Positions 32,465-40,500 of a DNA stretch of 64,000 bases are shown here, in pieces. The stretch is from Variovorax paradoxus (GTDB taxonomy: Bacteria; Pseudomonadota; Gammaproteobacteria; Burkholderiales; Burkholderiaceae_C). The notes beneath the pieces were generated by a model that searched no databases, was not told the origin of the DNA, and saw nothing but the letters and a program-made list of their open reading frames with translations. The DNA lies in contig CP063167.1 in the NCBI GenBank assembly GCA_016806145.1, positions 1,856,501 to 1,920,500 of the forward strand, given 5' to 3'. Both the position numbers and the translations under genes were made by a program. Within the stretch, counting starts at the first letter, position 1; every line of letters starts with the position of its first letter.

Positions 32465-33922
32465 TCACCCCACGATCGGCTGCGCCATGATCCAGAGGCT
32501 CAGGCTCGTATAGGCCACCATCAGCACGAGCATCGGCAGCTGGCTCAGCATCGCCGCGCGGTGGTTCGCGAAGCGGCGCGTGGCCTCGACATGGACGACG
32601 ACGACCGCGAGCACATGGCCGACGACGATCAGCGTCAAGGCCGTGTACCAGTAGACGGCCGGGCTCACGATGCCGAGGTCGACCGTGCGGCCGCGCGTGC
32701 CGAACAGGTTCCAGCCCCAGCCGAAGGGATCGGAGGCGAGCGGAACGATGAACTGCCCTGTCGTCAGCAGCAGCGAGGCGTAATGCGCGAGGTGGTAGGC
32801 CACGGCGATCGGCACCAGGCTCCAGACCATCGCATTCACGGCCGCGCGTTCGGTGCTGCCGGCCAGGCGCAGCATCCACGCGCCCACGGCGCGAAAGATC
32901 AGCACGAAGGCCACGGGGAACAGCATCAGCATGACGCTGTTGAGCCACTGGGTCTCGTCCATGCCGGTCGCGGAAGACAGCGTGAACAGCGTCTCGGCGA
33001 CCGTGCGCGATGTCTGCGCGGCGGTGCCGATGCGATCCATCAGCGGGGTTTCGTGGAAGCCGTCGAAGGTGACGGTCGCGAGCATCAGCAGCACGAAGGT
33101 CGCTACCGAATTCGGCACCGGCTCGGTCGTCAGCAGGCCGGCGCCGTAGGGCCGCAGGCGCAGGCGCGCGGGCTCGGTCGGCGTCGAGCCGCGCAACTCG
33201 AGCGGCGCGAAGCGGCCCAGCACGCGGAAGGCCATCGCGAAGGCATCGGCCCGGTGGCGCCAGGCCTCCACGCCGAACAGCAGCATGCCGGCCCAGCTCA
33301 GCAGCGCATAGCCCAGCAGGGCGCCGGCGAGGGCGGAGGGCAGATCCTTGTCCTGCCAAACCAGTTCGGTCCAGGCGAAGGCGAAGAACAGCGCGACCGC
33401 CGGCCAGGCGCCCAGCCATTTCGGCCAGCGCAGGCCCAGCGATTCGTGGCCGCCGCCGACCAGGCGCGCGGCGGCGCGGTACAGCGTGGGCAGCGGGTTG
33501 ACGATCTCCCACAGGTCGCCGACCAGCGCGCAGAAGAAGGCCATGCCGACCCACCACAGCACCCAGACCATCGTGACGATCAGGTTCGCATAGGCGTCGG
33601 AATTGCCGAGGAAGCCGGTGGCCAGCGTCAGCACGAACAGCGCGCAGCCCAGCGTTCGCAGCACGACCGCGAGCGGACGCGCGATGCGGCGCAGCGGCGC
33701 GAAGCGCAGCAGGTCGGTGTCGCGCAGGAAGGAGGAGCCGAAGTCGTGGCGCCGCGCGAACAGCGCGAGCGCCGCGAAGGTCAGCACGAGGGTCGCGCCG
33801 GCCCCCGTGAGCCACAGCCACAGCGGCAGCGGCAGGTCGAAGCGCTGGCCGAAGCCGTGCGCCCGCGCGCCGGCCGAGGCGCACGCGATCGCGAGACCGG
33901 TCCCGAAGCGAAGCGTTTTCAG
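32465..33922 (-). CDS. polytopic membrane protein of the so-called fenitrothion hydrolase family
   Basis: About 485 residues with 10-12 membrane helices. Homologues I recall as fenitrothion hydrolase have AHGFGQRYDLPLPLWLY after a signal-like N-terminus; here it reads AHGFGQRFDLPLPLWLW. The frame from 33922 encodes a good signal peptide (KTLRFGTGLAIACASAGARA), but its first codon is CTG. No ATG, GTG or TTG occurs in frame between the upstream stop and GTG at 33787, which would remove this conserved part. I therefore propose a CTG start (or an ATG-to-CTG change). It follows the cupredoxin stop by 7 bases. True activity is uncertain. Confidence 0.75.
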   Translation of the reverse strand: MKTLRFGTGLAIACASAGARAHGFGQRFDLPLPLWLWLTGAGATLVLTFAALALFARRHDFGSSFLRDTDLLRFAPLRRIARPLAVVLRTLGCALFVLTLATGFLGNSDAYANLIVTMVWVLWWVGMAFFCALVGDLWEIVNPLPTLYRAAARLVGGGHESLGLRWPKWLGAWPAVALFFAFAWTELVWQDKDLPSALAGALLGYALLSWAGMLLFGVEAWRHRADAFAMAFRVLGRFAPLELRGSTPTEPARLRLRPYGAGLLTTEPVPNSVATFVLLMLATVTFDGFHETPLMDRIGTAAQTSRTVAETLFTLSSATGMDETQWLNSVMLMLFPVAFVLIFRAVGAWMLRLAGSTERAAVNAMVWSLVPIAVAYHLAHYASLLLTTGQFIVPLASDPFGWGWNLFGTRGRTVDLGIVSPAVYWYTALTLIVVGHVLAVVVVHVEATRRFANHRAAMLSQLPMLVLMVAYTSLSLWIMAQPIVG

Positions 33923-33929
33923 GGCGCGC

Positions 33930-34298
33930 CTAGGGATGGACTTCGATGAACATCACGGCGCGGTGGTTGCCCGGGCCGTGGCGATGCTCGTGCACCGGGA
34001 AGCGGCCCGCGAGGCTGGCCTTGAAGCTCAGCAGCGCGGGCGCGGGCGGCGTCACCTGGGTCTCGATGTCGTAGCCGTGCAGGTGCAGCACCAGGGGCTG
34101 GTCGCTGAGCACGCTGATCTGCACCTGGTCGCCCTGGCGCACCTTCAGCGTGTCGTCGCCCTTGATGCGGCCGCCCACGAGCTCGACCGAGAACTTCGGC
34201 GAGGCGGCCGCGGCGGCGCCCGCGAGCGGCGCCAGCGCCGCGAGGGCGATCAGCCGCAGGCGCAGGCGGTTCGGATTCGTCGTCATGGCGCGGTCCAT
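33930..34298 (-). CDS. exported cupredoxin-like protein
   Basis: A 122-residue protein with a signal peptide (about 1-33, ending AAAA) and a cupredoxin-like beta-barrel: FSVELVGGRIKGDDTLKVRQGDQVQISVLSDQPLVLHLHGYD and PVHEHRHGPGNHRAVMFIEVHP. The HLHGY and HEH His residues may bind copper, though the usual Cys ligand is missing. ATG at 34298 is 2 bases after the Bug gene stop; ATG at 34286 is the alternative. It forms an operon with the membrane protein downstream. Confidence 0.8.
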   Translation of the reverse strand: MDRAMTTNPNRLRLRLIALAALAPLAGAAAAASPKFSVELVGGRIKGDDTLKVRQGDQVQISVLSDQPLVLHLHGYDIETQVTPPAPALLSFKASLAGRFPVHEHRHGPGNHRAVMFIEVHP

Positions 34299-34300
34299 GC

Positions 34301-35272
34301 TCAGTCCGCGTACTGGCCGGCCGCCTTGATGACCGCGCCCCACTTCTCGATCTCGGTCTCGACGAACTTCTTGTGCTCCGGGCCGTTGACGCGGGCGTCG
34401 GTGATGATGACCGCGCCGAGCCCTTCCTGGCTCTTGATGAAGGCCGGGTCCTTGAGCGCCACCTTCAGCGCCGCATTGAGCTTGTCGGTGACCGCCTTGG
34501 GCGTGCCCGCGGGCGCGAACAGGCCATGCCAGATGCTGACATTGAAGCCCTTGAGGCCGCTCTCGTCGAGCGTGGGCAGCGCGGCCAGCACCGGCGTCTT
34601 CAGGCGCTGCTGCGTGGTCACGGCATAGGCCCTGACCATGTTGCCCTCGATCTGCGCGGTGGTGTTGGTGGTCTGGTCGCACATGATGTCGACCTGGCCG
34701 CCGATCAGGTCGGTCATGGCCGGTGCCGTGCCCTTGTAGGGGATGGTCTGCGGCGCGATCTTCAGCGCGCTCTGCAGCATCAGGCCGCACAGGTGCGAGG
34801 CCGAGCCGATGCCGGCGTTGGCGAGGTTGGTCTTGCTGCCGTTGGTCTCGAGCCACTTGCGCAGCTCGGTGAAGTTGTTCGCGGGCACCGACTTCGAGCT
34901 GATGAGCGTCATCGGCACTTCGTTGATCAGGCCCAGGTATTCGAAGCCCTCGAGGGTCTTGTAGGGCAGCTTGCGGTACAGCGAAGGCGAGGTCGCCATG
35001 CTCACGTGGTGCAGCATCAGCGTGTAGCCGTCGTTGGCCGCGCGCGCGGCCTTGGCGGCACCGAGCGTGCCGCCGGCGCCGCCGGTGTTGTCGATGGTGA
35101 TCGCCACATTGCCCAGCGGCTTGCGCAGCGCCTCGGCGAAGTCGCGCGCCACCTTGTCGGTGGGGCCGCCGGCCGCGAAGGGCACCACGATCATGATCGG
35201 TTTGTCGGGATACTCGGCGAACGCAGGAAGGGCGGCGAGGGCCGCGATCGCGATCGTGAACAGGCGCTTCAT
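34301..35272 (-). CDS. Bug-family periplasmic substrate-binding protein
   Basis: A 323-residue Bug receptor. The signal peptide is residues 1-19 (MKRLFTIAIAALAALPAFA), then EYPDKPIMIVVPFAAGGPTDKVARDFAE, AITIDNTGGAGGTLGAAKAARA and ANAGIGSASHLCGLML, all typical. ATG at 35272 has GAGAC upstream. Binding of a carboxylate or related small molecule is inferred from family. It is the first gene of the minus operon Bug-cupredoxin-membrane protein. Confidence 0.95.
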   Translation of the reverse strand: MKRLFTIAIAALAALPAFAEYPDKPIMIVVPFAAGGPTDKVARDFAEALRKPLGNVAITIDNTGGAGGTLGAAKAARAANDGYTLMLHHVSMATSPSLYRKLPYKTLEGFEYLGLINEVPMTLISSKSVPANNFTELRKWLETNGSKTNLANAGIGSASHLCGLMLQSALKIAPQTIPYKGTAPAMTDLIGGQVDIMCDQTTNTTAQIEGNMVRAYAVTTQQRLKTPVLAALPTLDESGLKGFNVSIWHGLFAPAGTPKAVTDKLNAALKVALKDPAFIKSQEGLGAVIITDARVNGPEHKKFVETEIEKWGAVIKAAGQYAD

Positions 35273-35411
35273 TGATGTCTCGTTGTGGGTGAAGCCGAAA
35301 ATGCTATAGCCCACCCACGCCGCGCAGAAGACGCCCGGTTGTTAAGGCGGTCACCTTAGGTGAACACCGAAAGCCTCGGTATCGGTGGCCCCGATGCCCG
35401 GCCGTTCCGCT

Positions 35412-36158
35412 TCAGAGACTCGCGAGCGGCAGCCGCGACCGATAGCGCGAGCGCCCCTGCGGATAGAGGCCGACCGAGCACTGCACCAGCTTGCCAGCGG
35501 CATCGAACCAGTGGCGCGTGACCTGCAGGCAGGGCGAGCCGGGCACCGCATCCAGGCGCTCGGCCAGGCGCGATTCGAGCGGTGCGGCGTCGATCTCCTG
35601 TTCCACCACCGCGACGCCCACGCCGTAGAGCCGCTCGATCAGCTTGAAGACCGGGCCGTTCCATCCTTCCAGTCGCTCGGCCACGCCCGCGAACTCGGGC
35701 CGCATGTAGAGCCACAGCGCGCCGGTGGGTCGCGCCTCGCCGCGCAGGTAGCGCAGCGTGTCGAGGAAGAACCATTGGCTGCCCGGCGCGGCCTGGAGCA
35801 GGCCGGCCAGTTGTTCGTCGGCGGCGACGAGACCGGCGCGCTCCAGCTTGAGCTGCGTGGTGCGCGCGGCTTCCATGATGCTTTCGAGCGTCTGCTGCGA
35901 ATGCACGAAGAAGGGCGTGGGATTGCGCGCCAGCACGTGGGTGCCGATGCCGGCGCGCGAATCGATCACGCCGAGCTTGCGCAGCGCGCTCATGGCCTCG
36001 CGCAGGCGGTAGCGCGTGGCACCGAACTGCGCCTGCAGCTGGGCTTCGGAAGGCAGCAGGCTGCCGACGGGATAACGGCCTTCGTCGATCTCGCGGACGA
36101 TGGCGTCGACGATGTCCTGGATGGACAAAGCCGCGCCGGCACTTGTTGGATGCGCCAT
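35412..36158 (-). CDS. GntR-family regulator with UTRA domain
   Basis: A 248-residue HutC-type GntR regulator. The winged helix is residues 12-75 (SIQDIVDAIVREIDEGRYPVGSLLPSEAQLQAQFGATRYRLREAMSALRKLG), followed by the UTRA ligand domain (about 90-235; LERAGLVAADEQLAGLL... GLYPQGRSRYRSRLPL). It is divergent from the Bug gene at 36221, and a 14-base palindrome sits between them 9 bases from its ATG, so it probably represses both directions until ligand binds. Confidence 0.93.
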   Translation of the reverse strand: MAHPTSAGAALSIQDIVDAIVREIDEGRYPVGSLLPSEAQLQAQFGATRYRLREAMSALRKLGVIDSRAGIGTHVLARNPTPFFVHSQQTLESIMEAARTTQLKLERAGLVAADEQLAGLLQAAPGSQWFFLDTLRYLRGEARPTGALWLYMRPEFAGVAERLEGWNGPVFKLIERLYGVGVAVVEQEIDAAPLESRLAERLDAVPGSPCLQVTRHWFDAAGKLVQCSVGLYPQGRSRYRSRLPLASL

Positions 36159-36166
36159 GAAGAGAT

Positions 36167-36180
36167 AATATTCGAATATT
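36167..36180. promoter_or_regulatory. AT-rich palindrome, likely GntR operator
   Basis: AATATTCGAATATT is a perfect 14-base palindrome in an otherwise GC-rich region, between the divergent GntR and Bug genes. HutC-type GntR proteins bind such palindromes, so it is the likely operator of the adjacent regulator. Confidence 0.7.
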
Positions 36181-36220
36181 CGACTAATTAGGCGAAACAG
36201 ACGCCACTGGAGACAAACGC

Positions 36221-37198
36221 ATGCATCGTAGAGACTTTATCCGCGCGCTGTCCGCGGGCGCCGCACTGCCGCTGGCCGGCGTGGCACCGCTGGCGCTGGC
36301 CGACACCTATCCGAGCAAGCCGATCCGGCTGGTGGTGACGCAGGGCACGGGCTCGGGCAGCGACGTGATCGGGCGCCTGCTCGCGAGCAAGCTCGGCGAG
36401 CGGCTCAAGCAGAGCGTGTACGTGGAGAACAAGGCCGGTGGCGGCGGAATCATCGGCCACCAGTTCGTGCTCGACCAGCCGGCCGATGGCTACACCTTGC
36501 TGCTGAGCACCACCGCGCCGCTGGTGGTGGTGCCGGCGATGAACCGCAACGCGAAGTTCCACCTGCGCGACTTCACCGCGGTGGCCGCGGCGCTGCGCAG
36601 TCCCTACATGGTGCTGGTCGGCACCCAGCCCGACAGCCCGCGCAGCCTGCAGGAACTGACGAAGCGGCTGGCGGCCGCGCCATCGAGCTACTCGTCCTCC
36701 GGCACCGGCACCCTCACGCACCTCGCGACCGAGATGTACCTGCAGCAGGTCAATGCCAAGGCCACCCACGTGCCCTACAAGGGCAGCGGCCAGTCGCTGG
36801 CCGACCTCGCGGGCGGGCAGGTGCTGTTCTCCACCGACTCGCCGATCGCAGCGGGCGCGCTGATCCGCGGCGGGCGGCTGCGGGCCCTGGCCGTGACCTC
36901 GGCGCAGCGCCTGGCCACCTACCCCGACGTGCCGACGATGGCCGAACTCGGCTATCCCGGCCTCACGCTCAACACCATGGGCGGGCTGTTCGGCCCGTCG
37001 AAACTGCCCGCGCCCATCGTCGAGCGCATCAGCACCGAGATGGCGGCCGTGATGTCCTCGCCCGAGGTCAAGGCCCAGTTCGCGAGCATGGAGACCGAAC
37101 CGCTGGTGATGCCGGTCGAGAGCTTCCGCACCCAGATGCTCAAGGACGCGCCGGTGTGGGAAGGCGTGGTGGCCCGCCTGGGCATCACCGCCGATTGA
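36221..37198 (+). CDS. Bug-family periplasmic substrate-binding protein (Tat signal)
   Basis: A 325-residue Bug receptor with a clear twin-arginine signal (MHRRDFIRALSAGAALPLAG), implying folded export. Core motifs are KPIRLVVTQGTGSGSDVIGRLLASKLGE, VYVENKAGGGGIIGHQ and THVPYKGSGQSLADLAGGQVLFS. It starts a plus-strand operon with the HpcH-type lyase (10 bases on) and CaiB transferase, and is likely regulated by the divergent GntR protein. It probably captures the acid that those enzymes process as a CoA ester. Confidence 0.95.
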   Translation: MHRRDFIRALSAGAALPLAGVAPLALADTYPSKPIRLVVTQGTGSGSDVIGRLLASKLGERLKQSVYVENKAGGGGIIGHQFVLDQPADGYTLLLSTTAPLVVVPAMNRNAKFHLRDFTAVAAALRSPYMVLVGTQPDSPRSLQELTKRLAAAPSSYSSSGTGTLTHLATEMYLQQVNAKATHVPYKGSGQSLADLAGGQVLFSTDSPIAAGALIRGGRLRALAVTSAQRLATYPDVPTMAELGYPGLTLNTMGGLFGPSKLPAPIVERISTEMAAVMSSPEVKAQFASMETEPLVMPVESFRTQMLKDAPVWEGVVARLGITAD

Positions 37199-37208
37199 GG
37201 AACGGCCG

Positions 37209-38057
37209 ATGGACGCCCACCGCATCCGCTGCGCGCTGTTCGTGCCGGTGCTCGAGCCGCGCTTCTTCGCGCGCGCGGGTGAGCGCGGCGCGCAGGCGCT
37301 GATCCTCGATCTCGAGGATGCGATCGCGCCGCAGCGCAAGGCCGAGGCGCGGCTCGCGCTGGCGCATGCGGCCGGCGCGCTGCGCGGCACCGGCCTGCCG
37401 CTGATGGCGCGCGTGAATGCCGAGGCCGAGCTGCTCGATGCCGACCTCGAGGCCTGCGTGGCTGCGGGCGTCGATGCCGTCATGCTGCCCAAGGTCGAAT
37501 CGCCGAGCGAGGTGCGTGCGGCCTTCGTGCAGCTGGAGCGACATGCGCGCGAGCGCGGTTCGACCGGCCCGCGCTCGCTGGTCGCGCTGATCGAAACACC
37601 GCGCGGCGTGCTGCGTGCCGATGCGATCGCGGCCGCCCATCCCGCCCTGCGCGCGCTGGGTTTCGGCGCCGAGGACTACGCGGCCGCGATCGGCCGCCCT
37701 CCGCATGCCGACCTGCTGGTGCCCGCGGCGGCGCGCGTCGCGATGTGCGCCGCAGCCGAGGGCCTCGCCTGCTGGGGGCTGGCCGCCTCCATCGCCGAGC
37801 TCGACGACATGGACGCGCTCGAAGGCGCGGCGCGCCTGTCGCACCGGCTGGGCTTCAGCGGTACGCCCGCCGTGCACCCGGCGCAGGTGCAGGTCTTCAA
37901 CCGCGTGTTCGCGCCCACCGAGGCCGAGATCGCGCAGGCCCGCAGGGTGCTCGAGGCGCATGCCCGCGCCGACGCCGAGGGCCTGGGCGCGCTGCGGCTG
38001 GACGGCCGCATGATCGATCGCCCCATGGTCGATCGCGCGCGCCGCCTGCTCGCCTAG
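37209..38057 (+). CDS. HpcH/HpaI-type CoA ester lyase (citrate lyase beta-like)
   Basis: A 282-residue TIM-barrel lyase of the HpcH/HpaI group. ALILDLEDAIAPQRKAEAR near 29-47 carries the acids that bind Mg2+, with VNAEAELLDADLEACVAAGVDAVMLPKVE near 70, LVALIETPRGVLRADAIA and FGAEDYAAAIGRPP following. Members such as citramalyl-, malyl- and citryl-CoA lyases cleave a 3-hydroxyacyl-CoA. With a CaiB transferase next door, a C-C cleavage of a hydroxydicarboxylyl-CoA is a reasonable guess. Confidence 0.92.
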   Translation: MDAHRIRCALFVPVLEPRFFARAGERGAQALILDLEDAIAPQRKAEARLALAHAAGALRGTGLPLMARVNAEAELLDADLEACVAAGVDAVMLPKVESPSEVRAAFVQLERHARERGSTGPRSLVALIETPRGVLRADAIAAAHPALRALGFGAEDYAAAIGRPPHADLLVPAAARVAMCAAAEGLACWGLAASIAELDDMDALEGAARLSHRLGFSGTPAVHPAQVQVFNRVFAPTEAEIAQARRVLEAHARADAEGLGALRLDGRMIDRPMVDRARRLLA

Positions 38058-38096
38058 TTCTTCATCACACCCCCACGACCCGAAACGACGACATCG

Positions 38097-39236
38097 ATGG
38101 CGCAACAGATACTCGACGGCATCCAGGTGCTGGACTTCACCACCTACATCGCGGGCCCCTACGGCGCGAGCCTGCTGGGCGACCTGGGCGCCGACGTGAT
38201 CAAGATCGAGGCGCCCGAGGGCGACCCGATGCGCTACTACCCGTCGACCCTGCCCGGCGAGAGCCGCGCCTTCATCGGCGTGAACCGCAACAAGCGCAGC
38301 ATCGTGCTCGACCTCAAGCAGCCCGCGGACCGCGAGGCCTGCCACCGGCTCGTGGCCCAGGCCGACGTGGTGCTGCACAACTTCCGCCCCGGCGTGGCCG
38401 AGCGGCTGGCGCTGGATTGCGAGACGTTGACCGCGATCCAGCCGCGCCTGATCTATTGCAGCTTCACCGGCTATGGCCCCGACGGCCCGCAGGCGCAGCG
38501 CCCCGGTTTCGACCAGGTGCTGCAATGCCGCACCGGCATCGCCAAGGCGCAGGGCTATCCGGGCGACGAGCCGCGCGTGGTGTGGGGTTCGGCCGTCGAT
38601 TTCTACGGCGCGAGCCTGATCGCCACCGGCATCTGCGCCGCCTTGTTCCAGCGCGAACGTACCGGCCTGCCGCAGCGCGTCGATACGTCGCTGCTGCAGG
38701 CCGCACTCGCCATGCAGGCGGGCCGCATGGTGTGGGCCGAAGGCGAGGGCCCCGGCGTCGACCGCGATCTGCGCGGCGGCGCGCTCTCGGGCATCCACCC
38801 CACGCGCGAAGGCTACGTCTACCTGCAGGCCCAGACCCAGCCGTTCTGGGAGGCACTGTGCGAACTCACGGGCCTCGCGCACCTCGCGCGCGATCCGCGC
38901 TTTGCCGACATGCGCCTGCGCAAGGCCAACGAGGCCGAGCTGGTGCCGCAACTGCGCGCCGCGCTGATGCGACACGACGCCCGCGAATGGGAAGCGATCT
39001 TCGGCACGCGCGTGCCATGCACCGTGGTGCGCGGCATCGAGGAGGTGTTCGACGACGATCAGGTCGCCCACCAGGGGCTGCTGGCGACGCATGCGCATCC
39101 CACGCTGGGCAGCTACCGCGCGGTGGTGGAGCCGATCCGCTTCAATGGCGAGCGCGGGGTGAAGCGGGAGGCGAGGGCGCCGATGCTGGGGGAGCATACG
39201 GCGCAGGTCGTGGGTGGGCGGGGCGAGCGCACCTGA
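38097..39236 (+). CDS. CaiB/BaiF family CoA-transferase (class III)
   Basis: A 379-residue class III CoA-transferase. The N-terminal block GIQVLDFTTYIAGPYGASLLGDLGADVIKIEAPEGDPMR and NRNKRSIVLDLKQ are typical, followed by LHNFRPGVAERL and FTGYGPDGPQAQRPGFD. It would transfer CoA between organic acids. It lies 39 bases after the lyase, completing Bug-lyase-transferase. Donor and acceptor unknown. Confidence 0.95.
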   Translation: MAQQILDGIQVLDFTTYIAGPYGASLLGDLGADVIKIEAPEGDPMRYYPSTLPGESRAFIGVNRNKRSIVLDLKQPADREACHRLVAQADVVLHNFRPGVAERLALDCETLTAIQPRLIYCSFTGYGPDGPQAQRPGFDQVLQCRTGIAKAQGYPGDEPRVVWGSAVDFYGASLIATGICAALFQRERTGLPQRVDTSLLQAALAMQAGRMVWAEGEGPGVDRDLRGGALSGIHPTREGYVYLQAQTQPFWEALCELTGLAHLARDPRFADMRLRKANEAELVPQLRAALMRHDAREWEAIFGTRVPCTVVRGIEEVFDDDQVAHQGLLATHAHPTLGSYRAVVEPIRFNGERGVKREARAPMLGEHTAQVVGGRGERT

Positions 39237-39298
39237 CGCGGAGAGTGCTTCGGCGGTTGCTAGACTGAGATCGACGCACGTTCTCTCCCTCGTACGAC

Positions 39299-39616
39299 AT
39301 GACCGCCGACCCCGACCTCAACATCGCCGAGATCCCCTACGAATCGGGAGCCATCCGATTCCGTTACACGAGGGTGATGTCGCCCGACAGGACGCGATGG
39401 ATCCGGCATGGCCTGTTCGTGGCCTATCACGAGAACGGCACGGTGGTATCGGAAGGCCACTACGTCGACGGCAAGGAAGACGGGCTCTGGCGCGACTTCC
39501 ATCCCGATGGCCGGCCGGCCTCCGAGGGGCACTATCGCGACGGGCGCGAAGTCGGCGTGTGGCGCTTCTGGAATGCCGACGGGACTGAAGAGCCGAGCGA
39601 GAGCCACGACGCTTGA
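39299..39616 (+). CDS. MORN-repeat (YwqK-like) protein
   Basis: A 105-residue protein containing tandem MORN-2 type repeats: HGLFVAYHENGTVVSEGHYVDGKEDGLW and RDFHPDGRPASEGHYRDGREVGVWRFWNADG. Such proteins are filed as YwqK antitoxin-like, but no YwqJ toxin partner exists here. No signal peptide; small and soluble. It stands alone between two catabolic clusters. Confidence 0.8.
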   Translation: MTADPDLNIAEIPYESGAIRFRYTRVMSPDRTRWIRHGLFVAYHENGTVVSEGHYVDGKEDGLWRDFHPDGRPASEGHYRDGREVGVWRFWNADGTEEPSESHDA

Positions 39617-39746
39617 GGGCAGAGGCCGCGCCGAGGCCGTCGATCCCTGCGAGAAGACGACGGTGGCGTGCTGCGTCATGAGCTTCCCTGTCCCGACCGG
39701 CGCTCCCTGCCGCAGCAGGTGATCCCGGCAAAAGCATCCGCCCCAT

Positions 39747-39788
39747 TGGAACCTCTTCCACCCTCCAACCCATTGGAAGATCCTTCCA
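39747..39788. promoter_or_regulatory. two tandem TGGAA/TTCCA inverted repeats
   Basis: TGGAA-N4-TTCCA at 39747-39760 and TGGAA-N5-TTCCA at 39774-39788, centres about 27 bases apart, about 100 bases before the hydrolase ATG at 39886. Two spaced copies of a half-site pair suggest an operator for a dimeric regulator; the LysR protein at the end of the cluster (42962) is a candidate. Confidence 0.5.
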
Positions 39789-39885
39789 GCCCCGATCCCC
39801 GCCGATCTCGTTGACCCTGCCTGGCGCATCCGTTCGAATGCCTCACGTTTCGAACCCGCACCAACCAGCGCAAGGAGTCACACCA

Positions 39886-40500
39886 ATGCAAACCCAACGC
39901 ACCCGCATGACGCGGGACAACACCGCCGTTCTGCTCATCGATCACCAGGTCGGCCTGATGACCGGCGTGCGCGACATGACGGTCAGCGATCTCAAGCACA
40001 ACGTGGTCGGCCTCGCGAAGGCGGCCAAGGTCCTGGGCCTGCCGATCGTCGCGGTGACGACGGCGCGCGACAGCATGTGGGGGCCGACGGCCTCCGAGCT
40101 CAAGGAAGCCCTGGGCGGCGGCGAGATCATGGACCGCTCGACCGTCAACGCCTGGGACTACCCGCCGTTCGTGGAGGCCGTGAAAGCGACGAAGCGCGAT
40201 CACCTGATCATCGCGGGGCTGTCGTTCGAGGTCTGCGCCTCGCTGCCGGCGATCTCGGCGCGCGAGGAGGGCTACCAGCCGATCATCGCCATCGACGCCT
40301 GCGGCACCTTCTCGGCCGCCAAGCGCGAGGCAGGCATCGCGCGCCTGACGACGCTCGGCATCGAGATCTCCGACTACGCGACCCTGATGGTCGAGATCAT
40401 GGGCGACAACGCCGATCCGAAGGCGCTCGACGTGTATGCCGCGCTCGACATGCCGTTCGCGGTGCTGATGGGCCAGGTGGCCGGAGCGCTGTCGCGATGA
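39886..40500 (+). CDS. YcaC-like isochorismatase-family hydrolase
   Basis: A 204-residue cysteine hydrolase. The acid is Asp19 in TAVLLIDHQVGLM, and the nucleophile Cys lies in IIAGLSFEVCASLPAISAREEGY (about 122). The block STVNAWDYPPFVEAVKAT matches YcaC-type proteins rather than true isochorismatases. Substrate unknown, perhaps an amide. CAAGGAG precedes the ATG at 39886. The stop overlaps the GMC oxidoreductase start (ATGA). Confidence 0.9.
   Translation: MQTQRTRMTRDNTAVLLIDHQVGLMTGVRDMTVSDLKHNVVGLAKAAKVLGLPIVAVTTARDSMWGPTASELKEALGGGEIMDRSTVNAWDYPPFVEAVKATKRDHLIIAGLSFEVCASLPAISAREEGYQPIIAIDACGTFSAAKREAGIARLTTLGIEISDYATLMVEIMGDNADPKALDVYAALDMPFAVLMGQVAGALSR

Noticed and set aside
39299..39616. 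The MORN-repeat gene as half of a toxin-antitoxin pair
   Set aside because: No YwqJ-like toxin or other small toxin gene is adjacent, so the antitoxin label is only a family name.
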